DNA of 40,359 bases. Source: Deinococcales bacterium. Its GTDB lineage: Bacteria; Deinococcota; Deinococci; Deinococcales; JAAFIG01. The translations under genes and the position numbers were made by a program. The first letter of the stretch is position 1. Each line of letters begins with the position of its first letter. Under the pieces are notes generated by a model. That model made no database searches. It was not told where the DNA came from and worked only from the letters and a program-made list of their open reading frames with translations. Positions 37,080 through 40,359 of the stretch are shown here, one piece after another. Location: assembly GCA_013298185.1 (NCBI GenBank), contig JAAFJQ010000007.1:1-40359 (forward strand), given 5' to 3'.

Positions 37080-39791
37080 TCAAACACCATCTTTGGCAAG
37101 ATCATTGAATCTAACGTGCTGTGAGTGAAATTGCAACTCGACAGTACCAACCGGACCATTGCGTTGCTTACCAATGATGATTTCAGCAATCCCTTGTTTT
37201 TCCGAATCCTTGTGGTAATACTCATCGCGGTAAATAAAAGAAACAAGGTCTGCGTCCTGCTCAATTGCACCTGAGTTATGCGAGACAATGCCATCGGCAA
37301 GCCAAGAAGCCACACCCGGAACGGTCAAATCAAAGACTTCGGCTTGACCATCTGGAATAATCTCGAGAATGTCATCCCAAAGGAGATGTGGCTCGAGTGC
37401 AAAATCAGACACATGATTTTCGGGTGCAAAGTCTGGTAAGTCTCGAGGTTCGGGCAAGTAACGCGCCATTGCCACACGATTACCTTGTTTCAAATCCCCA
37501 AGTTCTGTCCAGCCACCCGCCGCAAAAATCCGATGTTGCGCTGTGCAACGAAGCTCACGCCCACTCGAGAGACGCAATTTGAAAACGGGTTTGACCCCAA
37601 CCGACCAAACCAAATCTGATTGTGCTTTGACCAATTTTCCATCTGGTGCAACAGCAATCACTTCAGGGGTGCGCCCGACCAAATCCCGAATCGGCATTCG
37701 CAGACCGTTTGACAGACAAACCAGTGTTTCACCCGTCACACATTCACGTAAATCCGACAGCATCGGACGATGGTTTGGACGAGACTCCACCTGCCTCGAG
37801 AGTTGACTCAGCACCACCACAGGAATGTTCAATTCCCTTGCCAAGGATTTTAAGCCCCTCGAGATGGTTGAAATTTCTTGTTGCCGATTCTCGCCGCCGC
37901 CTTTGCTCGAGCCACTGCCAGACATGAGCTGCATGTAATCAATCACAATCAAATGCAAATCTTTTTCCGCCATCAAACGCCGAGATTTCGAGCGCAACTC
38001 CGTCACGGTTAAATCCGAAGCATCATCAATAAACATCGGCGCTTCGGAGAGCTTACCAGCCGCATTGACCAAGCGCTCAAAGTCTTTTTCGTTGAGCGCA
38101 CCTTGCCGCACACGGTTCATATCCACTCGAGCCTCGGCGCACATCATACGAAGCACAAGTTGCGAAGCGGGCATCTCGAGACTAAAGACAGCCACGGCTT
38201 TATTCTGCCGCACCGCAATGTTCTGCGCGATGGACAAGGCAAATGCCGTATTGTGAACACAAACATCTTGGGCAATAAAATTAGAACCATCAGGTACAGT
38301 TAAATCATAAACTTGCTGCGGCTCGAGCGCCTTGATTTGAACAATCTCATCCCAATACAAATCTGGACTCGAGCTGAAATCCGTTCTTGGTTTTTCGTAG
38401 GGGAGGGGCTTGTCCCCTCCCTGACCAGCCAAAGCCAAAGCTAAATCGGCATTGGCTGATTCAGGGCGAACACGAGGGTCGCCCCTACGGTTGATTGGTG
38501 TGGTTCGTGGATGAGGTTTTTTGATGAAATGGTTTGAGGCGAATTCCACCGATTCTGGCTCATTAATAAAAACCCGCCAAACGAAGTTATTTTGTTGTTG
38601 TAATCCAGCAATCACTCCAAATCTGGTGAGGGCGTGCTGCACGTCTCGAGCGGTTTGTTTTTGGGTGAAAGAAAAAGAAAATGAATGCGGTAAGTGATAA
38701 AAAACCTCAAAAATCGCACTTAAGAAAACACTCAAGCGTTCGCGGTCAAATCGCCAGACTTCTTTGGGAAACGGACTGTGGTCAGCCAAAACTCGAGCTG
38801 CCAACTCGAGAACTTCTGATTTTGATGTACTCGAGTCATCCCCAAAAGCCGCGACCACTCGAGGGACAGCGATTTTGCTTCCAACACTTAAATCATGCAG
38901 CGGAGTCCAGCCACTCACCGTTAAGAATGGATGATGCCCTGTGACTTCGACTTCACGCCCTAGTTTGGAGATAACCTTAAAAACTGGTTTGATACCACTG
39001 TCAATCCAAGCTGAAATTCTGGTCGGACGCACCTGCCCTTCGTCTGAGACACCAAAAACACAGGAGCGCTTCTCGAGAATGAACTGCTCGAGGCGCAGAC
39101 GTTCGCCTGTGTGCGGGTCGTCTATAAGCGTGTGAGCCGTTAAGCACTTACCCATGCTTGGACGCGCGGCAATCACATTGAGCGACCCCGGTTGCAAACC
39201 TGTGGTCATTTCGTCCAAATCACGGAAACCCGTCGGAACACCCGTGGTAAAGCCCGGATTGCTGGTGATTTTCGAGATGTACTCAAAGGTCTCATTAACC
39301 AGTGTGTTCATGTCCTGAAAAACCTGTTGGCTTTTTTTCTGAGCCACTTCAAACACCAGTTTCTCAGCCCTGTCCATCAACTCATCGGCAGGAGCAGCTT
39401 CGTCATAGGCAAGTTGCATGATTTTGCTCGAGGCGCTAATCAAGCCGCGCAAATTGGCTTTTTCAATCACAATATCGGCGTAGAACTTGGCGTAAACACT
39501 GGTTGGCACACCATCGGACAAACCCACCAAGTACGCCACCCCGCCGACTTCCTCGAGTTGGTCTTTGGTGCGAAGTTCTTCGATCAGCGTTACACTATCG
39601 GCAGGATTGCCTTTGGAAATCAGGTTCTCCATGGCAGCAAAAATTTTTCGATTGGCTTCTTTATAAAAATGCTCAGGGCGAAGCGTACCTTCTAAGCTGT
39701 GATACGCCTCGTTATCGAGCAATACACTACCCAAAACGCTGGCTTCAGCGTCGAGGTTGTGCGGGGGAATGCGTCCGTGAAGTTCTTCCAT
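37080..39791 (-). CDS. dnaB: Replicative DNA helicase DnaB with two inteins
   Basis: The 903-aa precursor holds DnaB (448 aa after splicing) and two inteins. The extein begins PPHNLDAEASVLGSVLLDNEAY (N-terminal collar domain). It continues to the P-loop ARPSMGK, interrupted after Lys215, then FSLEMPASQLVLRM, Walker B HLIVIDYMQLM, and LSQLSRQVESRPNHRPMLSDLRE, interrupted again, then SGAIEQDADLVSFIYRDEYY. DnaB unwinds DNA ahead of the replisome. Both inteins sit at catalytically essential motifs, so splicing is needed for activity. The gene runs alone, and a heptamer-repeat spacer precedes it. Confidence 0.96.
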   Translation of the reverse strand: MEELHGRIPPHNLDAEASVLGSVLLDNEAYHSLEGTLRPEHFYKEANRKIFAAMENLISKGNPADSVTLIEELRTKDQLEEVGGVAYLVGLSDGVPTSVYAKFYADIVIEKANLRGLISASSKIMQLAYDEAAPADELMDRAEKLVFEVAQKKSQQVFQDMNTLVNETFEYISKITSNPGFTTGVPTGFRDLDEMTTGLQPGSLNVIAARPSMGKCLTAHTLIDDPHTGERLRLEQFILEKRSCVFGVSDEGQVRPTRISAWIDSGIKPVFKVISKLGREVEVTGHHPFLTVSGWTPLHDLSVGSKIAVPRVVAAFGDDSSTSKSEVLELAARVLADHSPFPKEVWRFDRERLSVFLSAIFEVFYHLPHSFSFSFTQKQTARDVQHALTRFGVIAGLQQQNNFVWRVFINEPESVEFASNHFIKKPHPRTTPINRRGDPRVRPESANADLALALAGQGGDKPLPYEKPRTDFSSSPDLYWDEIVQIKALEPQQVYDLTVPDGSNFIAQDVCVHNTAFALSIAQNIAVRQNKAVAVFSLEMPASQLVLRMMCAEARVDMNRVRQGALNEKDFERLVNAAGKLSEAPMFIDDASDLTVTELRSKSRRLMAEKDLHLIVIDYMQLMSGSGSSKGGGENRQQEISTISRGLKSLARELNIPVVVLSQLSRQVESRPNHRPMLSDLRECVTGETLVCLSNGLRMPIRDLVGRTPEVIAVAPDGKLVKAQSDLVWSVGVKPVFKLRLSSGRELRCTAQHRIFAAGGWTELGDLKQGNRVAMARYLPEPRDLPDFAPENHVSDFALEPHLLWDDILEIIPDGQAEVFDLTVPGVASWLADGIVSHNSGAIEQDADLVSFIYRDEYYHKDSEKQGIAEIIIGKQRNGPVGTVELQFHSQHVRFNDLAKDGV
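37275..37742 (-). other. Mini-intein in dnaB C-terminal motif (156 aa, residues 684-839)
   Basis: It begins CVTGETLVCL after DLRE and ends ADGIVSHN before SGAIEQDAD. Cys1, a block B-like ELRCTAQHRIF, block F DLTVPGVASWLADGIV and the terminal His-Asn are present, with +1 Ser. At 156 residues it lacks room for a homing endonuclease, so it is a mini-intein and looks splicing-competent. Confidence 0.92.
38250..39146 (-). other. Intein in the dnaB P-loop (299 aa, residues 216-514)
   Basis: It begins CLTAHTLIDDP directly after the Walker A GK and ends IAQDVCVHN before Thr, which restores GK-T. Block B is EVEVTGHHPFLTV, block F YDLTVPDGSNFIAQDV. The central part (LSVFLSAIFEVFYHLPHS, ARDVQHALTRFGVIAGLQQQ) looks like a shrunken LAGLIDADG-type endonuclease without intact motifs. 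A GTAGGGG palindromic repeat interrupts it in frame (38396-38489). Confidence 0.92.
38396..38489. mobile_element. Palindromic repeat element inserted in the intein reading frame
   Basis: CGTAGGGG at the left end (38396) and CCCCTACG at the right end (38482-38489) form terminal inverted repeats. The left end also holds a hairpin (GGGAGGGGC-ttgt-CCCCTCCC). It is translated as RRGDPRVRPESANADLAL, then GGDKPLPYE, a sequence unlike intein blocks. The same ends make up the 34-bp palindrome at 27640. Confidence 0.65.
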
Positions 39792-39887
39792 AAGGGGATG
39801 AGGGTTAAAAGGCTAAAAGGTCAAAAGGTTAAAAGTGGTTTGGCTCGAGATACTTTTTACCTTTTTTACTTTTTACCTTTTTCACTT
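39789..39887. repeat. AAAAGGTT-type heptamer/octamer repeats between CAP and dnaB genes
   Basis: AAAAGGCTAAAAGGTCAAAAGG (39806 onward) is followed after CTCGAG by the complementary TTTTTACCTTTTTTACTTTTTACC. The two arms can pair in RNA, so the region may act as terminator for the CAP gene. Confidence 0.5.
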
Positions 39888-40340
39888 CTACCTCGGTCTT
39901 GCCATGACAACAACCCATGCACCGTTAAATTGGGCTGCTCCGACTTCGGTGTAGTTGGGATTGGTGATTGCCCAGCAGTGGATTCTCGAGTTTTTCCACC
40001 AATTCACGGCTCTGGATGCGCCGCCATTACCAAGGAAAATAATTTCGGACATTCTCGAGTACCGATAACCCGCTCGAGCGACTCGGGTGCGCGGTCCAAC
40101 ACCTTTGTAGTAATGTGAGACAAAGCGTTTTGAACCCATGTTCAGGGCGTGAACTCGAGCCGCTTTGGAAAGCGTGTTGTTCCAGCGCATGGCGCTTAGT
40201 TTCACGCCGCCAGAACCGTTGCAGCGAGCGCCTGAAGTACGAAAAGCATTGATGATGCTGACCACCCGAGATTCATTGGTGCTTCTGGCATCTGCAAAGC
40301 TCGAGATCACAAGGATGAGTATAAGAACAAAAAATCGCAT
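39888..40340 (-). CDS. Secreted CAP/SCP-domain protein, 150 aa
   Basis: A signal peptide (MRFFVLILILVISSFADA) is followed by a CAP domain: VVSIINAFRTSG, WNNTLSKAARVHALNMGSKRFVSHY, SEIIFLGNGGASRAVNWWKNSRIHCWAITNPNYTEVGAAQFNGAWVVVMA. The putative site residues His (ARVHA) and His (VSHY), the acidic SEI and the HC of CAP motifs are visible. Such small extracellular proteins occur in many bacteria; the function is not well defined. A TATCAT box 8 nt before the ATG indicates a leaderless-type start. Confidence 0.88.
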   Translation of the reverse strand: MRFFVLILILVISSFADARSTNESRVVSIINAFRTSGARCNGSGGVKLSAMRWNNTLSKAARVHALNMGSKRFVSHYYKGVGPRTRVARAGYRYSRMSEIIFLGNGGASRAVNWWKNSRIHCWAITNPNYTEVGAAQFNGAWVVVMARPR

Positions 40341-40348
40341 GACCCGAG

Positions 40349-40354
40349 ATGATA
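40349..40354 (-). promoter_or_regulatory. -10 box for the CAP-domain gene
   Basis: TATCAT on the minus strand lies 8 nt before ATG 40340, with no SD between them. Confidence 0.4.
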
Positions 40355-40359
40355 ACCTA

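Noticed and set aside
1-40359. tRNA or rRNA genes
   Set aside because: I saw no cloverleaf with GTTCGA-type T loop plus CCA end and no rRNA-like conserved stretches in the window.

Overview
The window reads as chromosomal DNA of a free-living, chemosensing bacterium of moderate GC content (roughly half G+C by eye, not computed). I lean to a Deinococcota-like lineage. The reasons are leaderless-type starts for many first genes (a TANNNT box 6-10 nt before ATG/GTG), a dnaB with two inteins, a bacterial PolB, HspR-like regulators and a bactofilin/M23 pair. This is inference and no marker fixes the taxon. The strongest signature is the palindrome CTCGAG: I counted about 270 copies by eye in 40.4 kb, one per 150 bp, against about 10 expected by chance. 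It lies in genes and spacers on both strands and is absent only from a few AT-richer, apparently acquired segments.

Layout. 1-1063: acquired edge with an IS5-type transposase tail, a start-less ORF and an unknown gene. 1093-3686: small membrane protein, DsbA-like thiol oxidoreductase, five-heme cytochrome. 3821-10485: chemosensory cluster (CheW, MCP, hybrid CheA, CheB) with no cheR and no separate cheY, as would suit a pilus-type pathway. 10553-14173 (minus): overlapping operon of an unusual Clp-N/S51-peptidase fusion, a nucleotidyltransferase and a GNAT acetyltransferase. 14326-17249: thioredoxin, then an AHSA1-PDZ-DinB fusion with a small coiled protein and an ArsR-like regulator. 17350-18754: AbiEi/AbiEii toxin-antitoxin pair with a palindromic operator and a frameshifted toxin. 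18744-21946: family B DNA polymerase, SAM methyltransferase, membrane protein.

22166-27554 is a methionine and aromatic block: rimO, a repeat-rich spacer, a SAM-I riboswitch before metK, a metF-like gene, and convergently a DAHP synthase (aroG) preceded by a Phe/Tyr-rich leader peptide and attenuator. 27679-29110: bactofilin and M23 peptidase operon. 29231-33846: small ORF, tandem-fused HspR-like regulator, a 236-bp inverted-repeat element, an unknown coiled protein, a RelE-type TA pair followed by a paralogous antitoxin beside a membrane protein, and a VWA protein. 33857-36937 (minus): a decayed gene, type II IPP isomerase (fni), a GAF/HD-GYP protein, a zinc-ribbon protein. 37080-40340 (minus): dnaB with inteins in the P-loop and in the C-terminal motif, then a secreted CAP-domain protein.

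Themes worth following: the CTCGAG code; 24-bp tandem arrays present in exactly three copies in three unrelated genes; heptamer repeats in spacers; a palindromic repeat that has entered the reading frame of an intein; two RNA-level controls (SAM-I riboswitch, aromatic attenuator); and the Clp-N/S51 and AHSA1-PDZ-DinB fusions.
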